Assembly: GCF_004348685.1 (NCBI RefSeq)
Contig: NZ_SMKO01000004.1
Location: forward strand, 1 to 64,000
DNA from: Nonomuraea deserti
GTDB lineage: Bacteria > Actinomycetota > Actinomycetes > Streptosporangiales > Streptosporangiaceae
Reading direction: 5' to 3'
DNA: 64,000 bases
Under the pieces are notes generated by a model. The model saw only the letters and a program-made list of their open reading frames with translations. It was not told the origin of the DNA and ran no database searches. Positions 1-8,736 of the stretch are shown here, one piece after another. Made by a program: the position numbers and the translations under genes. Every line of letters begins with the position of its first letter. Within the stretch, counting starts at the first letter, position 1.

Positions 1-540
1 CCCGATCCCCCTACGGGGACGAGCGGGCGCCGTGCCTGCTGTTCGAAGGGCACTTCGGACGTCACCGCTACTGACCAAGGGTCCGGTCTCGGCGGTGTTG
101 CTGGAGGCCGCGGAGGAAGCCCAGCTCGTGGCTCTGGGCTCCCGAGGAGTGGACGGATTCGAGGACCTGAGGGTGGGGTCAGCGGCCGTGCAGGTGCCCG
201 CGCACAGTACCCTGCCGGTCGTGGTCGTACGCCCAGCAGCCGAGCCGATCGATTTACCCAGTTCACGGATCATCGTCGGCGTCGCCGGCTCTCCCGTGGC
301 AAGGCGGCATTCGGCCTCGCTCTGCGTGAGGCCGCCCTGCGTGGCGGGACGGTAACGGCCATCTGCGCTTGGTGCGTATCCAGATGTGCCGGTGGCCACC
401 GAATTCGTGGGCGAACGCCCCTCCACCGGACTGACCCATCACTGAGGCATTGTCATCCTCGGCCCTTCCAAGGCCGACCACCTCTGCAAAGCCATTGCCG
501 TCCTTCAGAACCACCGCGTCGCACAGGCCGCCTGAGGATG
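1..540 (+). pseudogene. Universal stress protein relic, 5' end outside window
   Basis: The frame read from base 32 carries the end of a first USP domain, including LVALGSRGVDGF and the closing strand LPVVVVRP. It then opens a second domain with IIVGVAGSP. The reading frame is lost just after that motif. The continuation GKAAFGLALREAALRGGT is in another frame near 300, and PVATEFVGERP follows near 390. This is the two-domain USP layout common in actinomycetes, broken by at least one frameshift and later stops. The start is cut off by the window edge. No functional product is expected. Confidence 0.6.
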
Positions 541-639
541 GAAACGGCTCACTGTGCACGTCGTCCGGAACTCATACCGAAACCCCTTCACCCGCCGGGC
601 ATCGCCTGCCCGGCTCGCGGAGCTCCAGACGTAGCCGTA

Positions 640-1270
640 GCCGTCCCTCCCCAGTCCTTGCCTCGGTAGAAGCAGACCACTTCGTTCTCCCGACGGACGA
701 ACTCGAACGAGAGGCTTCCGATGCTTTGATCCCTGAGTTCGACGCCCTCCCCCAGCGTGCGGGCGACGTGTCCACCGGATCGTCCGGGTGGACGTCGAGG
801 CGGCCGTCGTCGGGTTCGGCGGCGGGGAACAGGTACAACCCACCCTGCACCCGGCCAACGTCGCCGACCAGCACCATCCTGACCCGCCAGCGGAAGGGCG
901 AGCCATCGTCCAGGCGCAGGGTGACCTGGATGGGCCGATCACGCAGCCTCGACAACGCGCCGCCCTCGGCCAGGGATGTGCCCAGGGCGAGATTCTGGGC
1001 CGGCAGGTTGCTCGTGCCGACAGAGAGTATCGCCACTGGCACCCCACTGCCGACCAGCCCGTGAATGACCGCTCGTACGGTACCGTCGTCTCCGCAGGCG
1101 AAACCAGGTCGACCTGTTCGTGCACAGCCTGCCGGGCCAGGCCGTGCCCGCTGTCCTCGATCGTGGTCTCGAACCACAGCGGTTCCGGCCCAGTCGTGCT
1201 TGGCCAGCTCAGCGGTCACCTCAGCCCGGCGCAGGTCCAGATCGGGCACCTTGGTGGGATCCACGATCAC
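640..1270 (-). pseudogene. Diacylglycerol-kinase-type lipid kinase relic
   Basis: The minus strand begins VDPTKVPDLDLRRAEVTAEL, the typical N-terminus of YegS/DagK-like lipid kinases. ETTIEDSGHGLARQAV follows in a second frame, then CGDDGTVRAVIHGLVGSGVP back in the first. The GGDGT nucleotide-binding motif therefore reads GDDGT. The central segment is deleted: text resumes at TLRLDDG and VLVGDVGRVQGGLYLFPAAEP. Two frameshifts (about 1110-1200), an internal deletion and a lost C-terminus make this a pseudogene. Confidence 0.65.
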
Positions 1271-1333
1271 AGGTGGCGATGGACCGGCCGAGCAGCAGAC
1301 CCGATCGCGAAGACGATGGCCGCGACGGGGACC

Positions 1334-1777
1334 TCACCGCGTCGCATGGTCGTCGGCGAGCGGCATCAGCTTGTGCAAGACGTTACGGTAGGCGCGCAGG
1401 GCCATCCTCAGCCGCTCGGTCTCCGTGTCGTCCTGGTCGATGTTCTTCCAGGGCTCCCGGAGCTCACCCAGGCGACGTTCCAGCGTCTCGCGGATGGCGG
1501 TCATCACTTCCTCGATGAGCAAGTCGGCTCGCTGGACGGCTTCGCGCGGGTCGTCCACGAAAAGCGCTTGCAGATCGTGCCAGCGCTCCAGGACACCGCT
1601 CGGGTCGCTGCCGAGCAACGAGCCGTGTTGCGGTGGCGCGGGTTCGGCCGCCGGGTCGAAGGCGAGCTTGTCAGAGGTGAGGGCCGGCAGCGTGTCGGGC
1701 TCTCCAGCCGGCGCGGGCTGAGGTGGCGGTACGTCGGTGGCGGGGTCGAGACGCTTTTCGTCGTCGCGGCTGTTCAT
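1334..1777 (-). CDS. Conserved hypothetical acidic helical protein (147 aa)
   Basis: The start is the ATG at 1777, with AGGAG about 8 bases upstream; the open frame runs on upstream but has no signal there. Residues 1-55 are rich in Pro, Asp and Glu and look disordered. The C-terminal 85 residues are a strongly helical, charged block around VLERWHDLQALFVDDPREAV and ERLRMALRAYRNVLHKLMP. I recall similar proteins in Streptosporangiales but know no function. No signal peptide or membrane segment is visible. It follows the decayed lipid kinase on the same strand with a 63-base gap. Confidence 0.7.
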   Translation of the reverse strand: MNSRDDEKRLDPATDVPPPQPAPAGEPDTLPALTSDKLAFDPAAEPAPPQHGSLLGSDPSGVLERWHDLQALFVDDPREAVQRADLLIEEVMTAIRETLERRLGELREPWKNIDQDDTETERLRMALRAYRNVLHKLMPLADDHATR

Positions 1778-2288
1778 GCGCTCAGCTCTCCTGAGGTCTC
1801 CGTGCAGGGTCGGGTGGATGATCCAGGCGAAGACGCCCATGACCGAGCTCTGGTGCGGCGAATCCATGGCTGCGCGGGATCGGTCTTCCGGACCGGTCGA
1901 AGCAGCGGACCGGCCGCCCGCGGACTCGCCGGGGCCAGCTGTCGAACTCGTTCTCCTCGAGCCAACATCCCCGCGTGCGGTACGGACACAGCCAATCCCG
2001 GAAGAGTTCATCACCGCAGCCGATCACCGGGGCGCAGCACGGGCGTCGAGGCCCGTCTGGCGGTGCTGCGGCAGGCGGCCCGGATCGGTCGGCTCCGTCC
2101 GGCGTCGTCGGGGTCGGCCTGCCGGAGGGATCTGAGCGGTGATCAGCTACGGTGATGAGCTTTGCTCGGAACGCCGGTGGCACGTCTGCCGGTCAACGGT
2201 ATTGGCTAGGACTGTCTGGCTGCCCGTCTTAGGGCGGCGTGCGTCAGCATCGACGCCCGAGCGCCGGCCAGCGGACAGGAAGGTGGCC
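1778..2288. other. Intergenic, 511 bases, no supported gene
   Basis: Open frames cross this stretch on both strands, but none has a ribosome site with recognisable content. A minus-strand stretch near 1900-2010 reads CPYRTRGCWLEENEFDSW and could be a gene shard. It presumably holds the divergent promoters for the genes at 1777 and 2289. Confidence 0.4.
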
Positions 2289-3407
2289 ATGGCGAGGACT
2301 GGCCAGGCGCCAGAGACCAGGCCGCTACCGACCGGCGATCACGATCGGACGGCGCTTAAGGGGAGTGTCAGCGCCCCCGACCATCAGGGGCCTGCCCTCG
2401 ACCTCGCGCCCAAGCATGGGGTCGATGCGGCAGGTGACTATCGCGGACTCGATGCACCGTTGGACACCTCGCTTCTCGCCGACCGCTACCGCCTGCTCCA
2501 ACCTCTCGCGCGGGGCGGCATGGGAACGGTCTGGCACGGTCATGATGAGCTCCTGACCCGCGAGGTCGCGATCAAGGAAGTGGCGCTGCCTGCCGGGCCC
2601 GAACGGACGATCGTGGCCGAGCGCACACGTCAGGAGGCACGCGTCACGGCCCGCATCAGCCATCCCAATGTCGCGGGCGTGTACGACGTCGTCGAGGTGT
2701 CCGGTCAGCCCTGGATCGTGCTGGAATTGGTGCGCTCTCGAACGCTCGGTCAAAGGTTGGCCCATGACGGGCCGCTGTCTCCGCGCACGGTGGCGAAGAT
2801 CGGGCTGGAGCTGCTGCGGGGGTTGTGCGCCGCTCACGCGGCCGGGATAGTGCACCTGGACGTCAAGCCGGACAACGTGCTGCTGGCTCATGACGGTCGC
2901 GTGGTCCTGACGGACTTCGGTATCGCCGTGATGGACGGCGATGCCTCCCTCACCCAGACCGGAACGCTGACCGGCACCATGGCCTTCCTGGCTCCCGAGC
3001 GGGTCACCGGCGATATCTGCCGGCAGTCGGACCTGTGGTCGCTGGGCGCCACCCTTTTCATGGCCGTCGAAGGGCGGCCCCCCTTCTGCCGTGACACGGC
3101 GATTCATACGCTCGTCGCCGTGCTGGCCGACCCGCCCGATCCCTTCCAACGGGCTGGACCGCTGGCGTCCGTGCTTGCCGGCCTGCTCGACAAGAACCCT
3201 GCCACGCGGCTGGACGCAGTCGGCGCGAGCGAGCAACTCCGGCACGTGGCGGATCTATGGCCGCTGAAGGACGAGCCGGCAGCGGATGCCGTCCTGCACA
3301 TCCCCGTGGCGGCGACCTCGTCGGCCGAAGCGGCGAGCGAATCCGGACCATGTAGCGCGTGGTCATGTCCGTCCCCAATAAATTATGCCGAGAGTGGAAT
3401 TCACTAA
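2289..3407 (+). CDS. Serine/threonine protein kinase (PknB-like), soluble
   Basis: A 372-residue eukaryotic-type protein kinase. The ATG at 2289 is preceded by AGGAAGG; longer upstream starts lack a site. Residues 1-62 are a disordered leader and the kinase domain spans about 65-325. Visible motifs are the glycine loop ARGGMGTV (74-81), Lys96 in VAIKEV, the catalytic loop HLDVKPDN with Asp191, DFG at 209-211 and APE at 235-237. The catalytic loop has HLD instead of the common HRD, so activation-loop dependence may differ. Unlike most PknB-type kinases it has no transmembrane segment and no PASTA or sensor domain; the tail is short. It should act in the cytosol on unknown partners. Confidence 0.93.
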   Translation: MARTGQAPETRPLPTGDHDRTALKGSVSAPDHQGPALDLAPKHGVDAAGDYRGLDAPLDTSLLADRYRLLQPLARGGMGTVWHGHDELLTREVAIKEVALPAGPERTIVAERTRQEARVTARISHPNVAGVYDVVEVSGQPWIVLELVRSRTLGQRLAHDGPLSPRTVAKIGLELLRGLCAAHAAGIVHLDVKPDNVLLAHDGRVVLTDFGIAVMDGDASLTQTGTLTGTMAFLAPERVTGDICRQSDLWSLGATLFMAVEGRPPFCRDTAIHTLVAVLADPPDPFQRAGPLASVLAGLLDKNPATRLDAVGASEQLRHVADLWPLKDEPAADAVLHIPVAATSSAEAASESGPCSAWSCPSPINYAESGIH

Positions 3408-3485
3408 TTTGCACATATCTCCTTGCTATTTATTTCGAAAGGGTATTAAATAAGGAATGCAAGCAAGGAAAAAGGGGAGGCTCTT
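3408..3485 (+). promoter_or_regulatory. AT-rich leader with strong Shine-Dalgarno
   Basis: This short stretch is far richer in A and T than the rest of the window and ends in AAGGGGAGG (3472-3480), a strong ribosome site five bases before the ATG at 3486. A TATTAAAT stretch near 3444 could be a -10 element. It suggests the small gene downstream has its own promoter. Confidence 0.45.
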
Positions 3486-3779
3486 ATGAGCTTCGTACAG
3501 ATTCTGGAATTCAACACCAAACGCGCCGGAGAAGTCGAGTCGCTCATGAACGAGTGGCGGACGCAGACCGAGGGCACGCGCTATGTTAGACGCGAGGTCA
3601 TGGCGAAGCACCGCGATCGCCCCGATCATTACGTGGCCGTCGTGGAATTCTCCTCCTACGAGGAGGCTCAGCGCAACAGCAAGCTGCCGGAAACCGACCG
3701 GTTCAACGCCCGCATGGCCAAACTGTGCGAGGGCCCGATCGAGTTCTCCAACTACGATGTGATTCGCGACAAGAGCTGA
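3486..3779 (+). CDS. ABM-like dimeric alpha/beta-barrel protein (97 aa)
   Basis: A 97-residue protein whose length and alternation (strand SFVQILEFNT, helix AGEVESLMNEWRTQ, strand RREVMAKHRDRPDHYVAVVE, helix SYEEAQRNSKLPETD) fit the antibiotic biosynthesis monooxygenase / dimeric alpha-beta barrel superfamily. Such proteins are heme-degrading, quinol-oxidising or stress-related, but no cofactor ligand can be assigned here. The start is fixed by the strong ribosome site. It has a lower GC leader than its neighbours. Specific function is unknown. Confidence 0.8.
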   Translation: MSFVQILEFNTKRAGEVESLMNEWRTQTEGTRYVRREVMAKHRDRPDHYVAVVEFSSYEEAQRNSKLPETDRFNARMAKLCEGPIEFSNYDVIRDKS

Positions 3780-3918
3780 TCACCAGCTGAACATCGCGAA
3801 AGCTCAACCTGTGCTGTGGCGTGTGAGAATATTCTCGCGTCATGGCGCGGGCGATTTTTTTTATGCCGCCCCTCATGCATGGGGTCCTGTTGGCGTTGCA
3901 GCGTCCCCCGGCAGCCGG

Positions 3919-4023
3919 GCATTCACACCGACGCCGAGTGCGAAGGGTCTGGCCGAGCGGTGTGTGGACCTGCTCGACGTGGACGCCGTCGGCCTGCTGG
4001 TCACCGACCAGCGCGGCCGTCTG
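3919..4023 (+). pseudogene. GAF (ANTAR-regulator type) domain fragment
   Basis: The plus strand reads GLAERCVDLLDVDAVGLLV then TDQRGRL, which matches the opening of GAF domains in actinobacterial GAF-ANTAR regulators. The match stops at about 4023, exactly where an unrelated minus-strand fragment begins. Only about 35 residues survive. Confidence 0.45.
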
Positions 4024-4338
4024 CGATGTCGTTCAGCAACAGCGCCAGGGACGGGAAATGCGCCGCCACGACGATCGCGACCCACCACGCTATCCACCGG
4101 GACGCGCCACGCCTGGCCAGCAGGAGGCACCCGGCTCCAGCGGCGACGACCTCTGCCACGACCAGGACGCCGAACCAGGCGTAGTTCCCCTCCAGGGCGC
4201 TCGGCTGCTCTCAGTTAGCAGCGGTCAACACCCCGAAAGCCACAGCGACCGCGACCTCCGGGCCGGCCCGGCACCCAGCCAGATCCGCCGGCGCCGGGCC
4301 GGGTTCTCTTGAGCCCAGCCGAACCACACGAAGGCCAT
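4023..4338 (-). pseudogene. Small membrane protein relic, frameshifted
   Basis: An ATG at 4338 opens MAFVWFGWAQENPARRRR and a hydrophobic helix ending at an early stop near 4217. In another frame the protein continues as LEGNYAWFGVLVVAEVVAAG and WIAWWVAIVVAAHFPSLALL. Together these look like a three- to four-helix membrane protein of unknown function broken by one frameshift. It is cut at 4023 where the GAF fragment abuts it. Confidence 0.5.
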
Positions 4339-4417
4339 CAACCGAACCACGCCGTCGTGAAGCACTGGTCGCGTAAGAACCCGTCAGCATCAGCACTGAT
4401 TTTCGTGGGCGGGCAGG

Positions 4418-4461
4418 ACGGTCTGTACGACGAACGGTGGGAGCTCATCCGGCCGGTCGTG
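4418..4461 (+). mobile_element. IS5-type transposase N-terminal shard
   Basis: About 14 codons read GLYDERWELIRPVV, the N-terminal signature of IS5/IS4 group transposases. The larger dead copy near 9.5 kb has LSDERWALIEPVI. Nothing else of the element remains; the hydrolase gene ends inside it on the other strand. Confidence 0.35.
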
Positions 4462-5296
4462 TTTCTCTGCCGTCCTTTCTGGCCTGTCTCGTGATGTGCC
4501 GCTGCGCCCAGTAGACGACGTGGTCGGCGACTCTCTCCCATTGGGGGGCGCCGAGGGAGAAGTGCGGCATGCGGGCGAACTCCTGGAAGTCGGTGACCGC
4601 ACGGGACTTGCGGTAGCGCTGGTAGATCGCCCGTACCAGCGGGACAGGGACGGTGTGGTCGGCGCCACCGGCGATCAGGAGTAGCGGAGCACGGGTGTCG
4701 TTGTGCACGTCGACTTGGGTGGCGGCGTGCCGTCGCAGGTTGGCGGTGGCGGCCTGGAACAGCGGCCGGCCGGGGGCGGGCACGTGGTAGCGCTGGTAGA
4801 TCAACTCCGACTCCTGCGCGGTCAGGGTATTGGTGAACGCGTGATGAAACTGCTTGGCGTTCAACGCCACGGTCCTGGAACGGTTGCGGGGGTTGGACAG
4901 GACCGGCAAGGCCGAACGCAGACTGCTGAGCGGCAACCGCAGCACGCCCTTGATCGGGGCAGGGTGGATCGCGACGCCGGCGACGCCGAGACCGCGATCC
5001 AGCAGGATCTGCGTGATCAGGCCGCCGAAGGAATGGCCGACGATGATGGGCGGCCGCGCCTGCTCGCGAACGACCTTCTCGTAGAAATCAGCCACTTCGG
5101 TGACGCCCAGGCCGTTCATGACGTCCGGATGCTTGCGCAGGGCTTCGACCTCGATCTCCATGCCCGGCCAGGCCGGAGCGGACACCTGGTGGCCGAACCC
5201 TGTGTAGCGCTCTATCCAGTGTTCCCAGGCACGCGGGGTCAGCCACAGCCCATGAATGAGGACGATGGGACACTTGGTATCTGTGCTCTCGTTCAT
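4445..5296 (-). CDS. Alpha/beta hydrolase
   Basis: A 283-residue alpha/beta-hydrolase fold enzyme. The ATG at 5296 has GGAG eight bases upstream. Near the N-terminus PIVLIHGLWLTPRAW carries the HG oxyanion motif. GHSFGG is the nucleophile elbow (Ser near residue 94), AGGADHTVP is the acid-bearing strand and the His near MPHFSLG is a candidate catalytic base. It belongs with the esterase/haloperoxidase-like hydrolases; the substrate cannot be told. No signal peptide, so cytosolic. The gene stands alone and its last codons overlap the IS5 shard, so the extreme C-terminus (QARKDGRETRPAG) may be altered. Confidence 0.85.
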   Translation of the reverse strand: MNESTDTKCPIVLIHGLWLTPRAWEHWIERYTGFGHQVSAPAWPGMEIEVEALRKHPDVMNGLGVTEVADFYEKVVREQARPPIIVGHSFGGLITQILLDRGLGVAGVAIHPAPIKGVLRLPLSSLRSALPVLSNPRNRSRTVALNAKQFHHAFTNTLTAQESELIYQRYHVPAPGRPLFQAATANLRRHAATQVDVHNDTRAPLLLIAGGADHTVPVPLVRAIYQRYRKSRAVTDFQEFARMPHFSLGAPQWERVADHVVYWAQRHITRQARKDGRETRPAG

Positions 5297-5721
5297 GGGT
5301 TTCTCCTGCCAGGTCACCGATCAGGCGGCCGGTAGAGGTTGAGATCCGCGCTGTCCCCTTCAGCGCACAGGAGCAGGCAGCCGGAGGAAACGGGCAATTC
5401 ATACACAGCTCATCTCCTGAGCTGATAACCGGAGCCTCGGGTAACGAGGTCGGCATAGCATCGTGTCCCCAAGACTGCGAGCCACACCGGTCGTGAGCAC
5501 CTCTGGCGGATGGGTGACGGCGGTTTCGACGCCGCTGAAGCCACGCTGAACACCAGCCCCGCAGGCCAGAGACCAGCCGATCGAGCAGCCGGCCCGACGG
5601 GGTCGGGCATGCTCAGAGCTCAAGGACGGCAAGGTGAGCGATGTCGAACGCTCGATCTCCGCAGTGGGCGGATCCCGACACCGCTCACCGTGCTACGTGA
5701 CGCAGGCAGCATGAGACGGCA
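5297..5721. other. Intergenic, 425 bases, no supported gene
   Basis: It lies upstream of the hydrolase and downstream of the LysR gene. I see no coding signature. A widely spaced pair GGTGAGCG / CGCTCACC flanks 5633-5690. Confidence 0.4.
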
Positions 5722-6696
5722 TCAGACAGGACCATCTGTGGGGCTGCTGGCGGCGCTCGGAGCGCCTTCGACGGGTGCGGGCCCGGTAGAGGGGCTGATG
5801 GGTTCAAGCCAGCCGAGCCGCCCGGCCAGGTGCCGGGCGCTGTCGATGACGGCGGCGATGTGCGGGGAGGGGTTGGCGTCGTGCCACAGCAGTGACCAGG
5901 GGTAGTGCCTGGCGGGCTCGATCAGGCACCGCCAGGTGGTGCCCGGCCGGTTGGAGGTGCGGAAGGAGGAGGGGACGCAGTGCACGCAGCGGTGCTGGAG
6001 TACGAGGTCGGCTGCGGCGCGGCTGCTCTGCACGGTGCCCTCGTAGAGGGTGGGGGCGAACCCGGCCGAGCGGCACAGCGTGATGACGAACTGATTGAGC
6101 TCCGGGGTCTGTGACTCCTCGCCGAGGAGCAGGAGTTCGTCGGCCAGAGCGGCCACGGGTACGCCGTCGGACTCGGCGAAGCGGTGCCCGTCGGGCACCA
6201 GCACGCCGAGCGGATCGAGCCTGATCAGCTTGGAGGTCACCTCGGCCGGAGCCTGCGAGGCATGTCCGATGGCGATGTCCAGGCGGCCGTCGGCCAGTTG
6301 CCGATACTGCTCGGGAGTGCCCGCCTCGACCTGATGGATAGCGATGTCGGGATGGGTCCGCTGCAGTTCGCGCAGGATCTGCGGCATGGTGTCGTAGCCG
6401 GCGTCGATGATGCCGACGCGCAGCGTGGGCGCGGACGTGGCGGCGTTGCGGGCGGCCTGCCCCGCCCGGCTCACGTGGTCGAGGATCTGACGCGCCTCGA
6501 TCAGGAAGGCGGCGCCCGCCGGAGTCAGATCGACGTGGTGGGTGCTGCGGTCCAGCAGCCGCACGCCCAACTCGCGTTCCAGCCGTTGGATCTGCTGGCT
6601 CAGCGCGGACTGCACGATGTGTTCGCGGACAGCGGCCCTGCCGTAATGCAACTCCTCGGCCAGCGTCACGAAATAGCGCAGCTGACGCAACTCCAT
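5722..6696 (-). CDS. LysR-family transcriptional regulator
   Basis: A 324-residue LysR-type regulator starting at ATG 6696 behind AAGGGG. The N-terminal winged helix-turn-helix begins MELRQLRYFVTLAEELHYGR and contains AALSQQIQRLE-type recognition text (here SALSQQIQRLERELG). The substrate-binding domain follows from about residue 90 (TLRVGIIDAGYDTMPQIL). Length is normal, with about 20 extra Pro/Ala/Ser residues at the end. It faces no obvious target: upstream lies a 376-base gap and then the decayed desaturase. Effector unknown. Confidence 0.92.
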   Translation of the reverse strand: MELRQLRYFVTLAEELHYGRAAVREHIVQSALSQQIQRLERELGVRLLDRSTHHVDLTPAGAAFLIEARQILDHVSRAGQAARNAATSAPTLRVGIIDAGYDTMPQILRELQRTHPDIAIHQVEAGTPEQYRQLADGRLDIAIGHASQAPAEVTSKLIRLDPLGVLVPDGHRFAESDGVPVAALADELLLLGEESQTPELNQFVITLCRSAGFAPTLYEGTVQSSRAAADLVLQHRCVHCVPSSFRTSNRPGTTWRCLIEPARHYPWSLLWHDANPSPHIAAVIDSARHLAGRLGWLEPISPSTGPAPVEGAPSAASSPTDGPV

Positions 6697-7072
6697 GCCC
6701 ACCACCCCTTCCCGGCCGGGCGGCGCCTATCCGGGCCATCTCCCCCACTGTAAGTCCCACGTGGCGGTGTGGGCCCGTGGAGCAAGGGCCGGCACGCTCG
6801 CTGAGTCGGAGTGCCCGGAAAGCGAACTCCGCATGCCTGCCCAGGCGGCACAGGGGCCGCCGGGCTCGCTACCGAGGTGGCTGGGGGGCGTCCTTGGCTC
6901 TCCCATCGGGCGGCTGTGTTTCCCGGCTTACTCCGCGGAAACGAGCAATCACCGTTCCGGTTATCGCTGGAATCGATGCCTCGGGGCGGTAGCGGAACGC
7001 CGTATCGTCGGTGACGACCATCGCGGCACCGGTGAGCGGCCCTGCCGGTAGCGAGGCCGAAAGGGGCGTCGG
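6697..7072. other. Intergenic, 376 bases, no supported gene
   Basis: Between the LysR start and the 3' end of the desaturase relic. No gene, repeat or convincing terminator seen. Confidence 0.4.
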
Positions 7073-7870
7073 TCAGTGTCCGGCCGGGGCGCGGGCCTGT
7101 TTCCCCGGGCCGACGCGGCGGCGTTCGAAGCGCTCCTGGTCGGGCCAGTGCACGCTGCTCGCCCAGCCGAGCCGTTCGAACAGGCCGATCAAGGCGGCGG
7201 ACGGATCGAGCTGGCCGCGATCCAGACCGTGACGGGCGCAGGACGGCTCGCTGTGGTGGCCGTTGTGCCAACTTTCGCCGAAGGACAGCAGGGCCAGCGG
7301 CCACACGTTACTCGAGCGGTCATGACGCCGGGTCTTGAAGGGCCTGTCGCCGATGACGTGGCAGAGCGAGTTGACGCTCCAGGTGACGTGCTGGAGGAGC
7401 GCGACGCGGATCACCCCGGCCCACAGGAAGGCGGTCAAGCCGCCGTACAGGGTTCCGGTGATCGCCCAGCCGGCCAGGAACGGCAGGGTGAAGGCGTGAT
7501 GACGGCGATGCACCGCCACCCAGTCGATCACGTTCCCCTGAAAGCCCATCGACCCGGCGACCGCCAGCGCCACGCGCAACCATGGCCGGGCCGTGAAGGA
7601 AGCATGTGTGAGCAGCCGATGGAAACCGACCGTCACCCCCAGGCCGGTCAACCCATAGAGCACCACGGCGAGCAGGAGATCGGTGAGCGTGACTCCCTGC
7701 CCCCACGCCAGGAAGATCGCGACGCCGAGCGCGACGAACGGCAGCACCACGATCGCCGCTGTCAGTCCTGCCTGGAGCCTTCCTGCCGGAACGTGCTCTT
7801 ATGCCCCGGGGAAGGGCGATGCGCCGTCGTAGTCCTGACGGCGTTCCACCGCCTGTTCGGAAATAGTCAT
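7073..7870 (-). pseudogene. Acyl-CoA (delta-9) desaturase, nonsense codon plus internal deletion
   Basis: Read from ATG 7870 (MTISEQAVERRQDYDGASP) the frame meets an in-frame TAA at 7801-7799, then continues without a frame change through AAIVVLPFVALGVAIFL. The three iron-binding histidine boxes of membrane fatty acid desaturases are all there: GFHRLLTH, HRRHH and WHNGHH. After HRRHHAF the usual loop and helix, roughly 50-60 residues in this family, is missing and text jumps to a late membrane helix (TLPFLAGWAITGTLYGG). The nonsense codon and the deletion make function unlikely, although a GTG or ATG near 7750 could still start a shortened product. It follows the UBP zinc-finger gene by 18 bases, so the two formed an operon. 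Confidence 0.8.
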
Positions 7871-7888
7871 GGGTCTCTTTCGTCTCGT

Positions 7889-8200
7889 CTACACGGTGCG
7901 GCGGTGCACGTAGCACCAGCGCCAGGTCGATTTCGATGCCAGGGTGGCGACGACCGGATGGTCGGTCTCCTCGTAGTGGGCGCGGGAGTGACCGCCGCGT
8001 GAATCGTCGGAACAGGCCACCCACCCGCAGGTCAGGCACACCAACAACTGCGCCCAGGTCCGGCCCAGGCCCAGACATTCCTTGCATTCGGGTAGCCCGG
8101 GCTCCACCGTCGGGAGCTGGTCGATGTGATCGCAGCGCGGGGCCTGACCGTTCAGGCCCGCGCGGTCGGTCACCTTCGTCCCTTGCGCGTCCAGGGCCAT
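7889..8200 (-). CDS. UBP-type zinc-finger protein (103 aa)
   Basis: Start ATG 8200 with GAGGGGG upstream. Nearly the whole protein is one zf-UBP domain: CDHIDQLP, then C-x2-C in CKECL, LVCLTCGWVACSDDS with a second C-x2-C, and HSRAHYEETDHPVV supplying histidines, ending WRWCYVHRRTV. In eukaryotes this fold binds the free C-terminus of ubiquitin; actinobacterial single-domain forms have no known ligand. Its operon partner, the desaturase at 7870, is inactivated. It looks intact, with cysteine and histidine ligands present. Confidence 0.85.
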   Translation of the reverse strand: MALDAQGTKVTDRAGLNGQAPRCDHIDQLPTVEPGLPECKECLGLGRTWAQLLVCLTCGWVACSDDSRGGHSRAHYEETDHPVVATLASKSTWRWCYVHRRTV

Positions 8201-8346
8201 GACGACCCCCTCACGATGACAGCGACGCAAGCTGCGCCGTCTGTTCATCCACCAGTCAAGACGCTCAGCGAACAGGCGGAAACGCGCAATCCCAGCTAGC
8301 CTCATCATCTGCGGCGATAAAGAGCCTGCCGGCACGTGGCCCCCGA

Positions 8347-8472
8347 GCCCGCCTCGAGCTGACCAACGCGATCTTCGAGTACCTGGAGATCTGGCGCAAT
8401 CGGCAACGACGGCACAGCAGCCTGGGCATGCTCACCCCGGTACAGTTCGATAACGCGTCCACCGTGGCATGA
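8347..8472 (+). mobile_element. IS3-family transposase C-terminal fragment
   Basis: Forty-one codons end with IFEYLEIWRNRQRRHSSLGM and LTPVQFDNASTVA before a stop. This is the end of the rve-type integrase of IS3 elements (NxRRRHSxLGxxSPxxFE). The rest of the element is gone; it abuts the opposite-strand relic at 8475. Confidence 0.75.
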
Positions 8473-8474
8473 CA

Positions 8475-8736
8475 ATCCAGGAACGCAAGCGTAAACGATC
8501 AAGCAGTTCGGGAGCCGGCGACGACGGCGCGGCCGTGGTGGTGTCGGGCTCATCGGCGAGGGAGAGCAGGGTCTTGCGCGTTATCCGTAGATGATCGAGA
8601 GTTCGTCGAGGTCGCGCAGCTTGGCGGTGAGGTCGCTGATCAATGCGCGGGTGTGCTCGGCCTGGCTGGTCAGGGCCGCCTCGCGTGCGTCGATCTTGAC
8701 GAGCAGCCAGGTGCCCGGGTCCGGACTGGTGGTCAT
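8475..8736 (-). pseudogene. Small helical ORF coupled to the IS5 transposase, frameshifted
   Basis: An ATG at 8736 overlaps the transposase stop (ATGA). It opens MTTSPDPGTWLLVKIDAREA, a coiled-coil-like stretch with AEHTRALISDLTAKLRDLDE. That frame ends at 8581. The natural continuation RITRKTLLSLADEPDTTT and ELLDRLRLRSW is in a neighbouring frame down to about 8475, so there is a one-base shift near 8595. I recall such short proteins near actinomycete transposases but know no function. Confidence 0.4.

Noticed and set aside
788-2155. 455-codon plus-strand frame
   Set aside because: It lies opposite the lipid-kinase relic and the 147-residue hypothetical, with no motif and no ribosome site.
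5633-5690. GGTGAGCG ... CGCTCACC as IS ends
   Set aside because: The arms are only 8 bases and about 42 bases apart, with nothing transposon-like between them.
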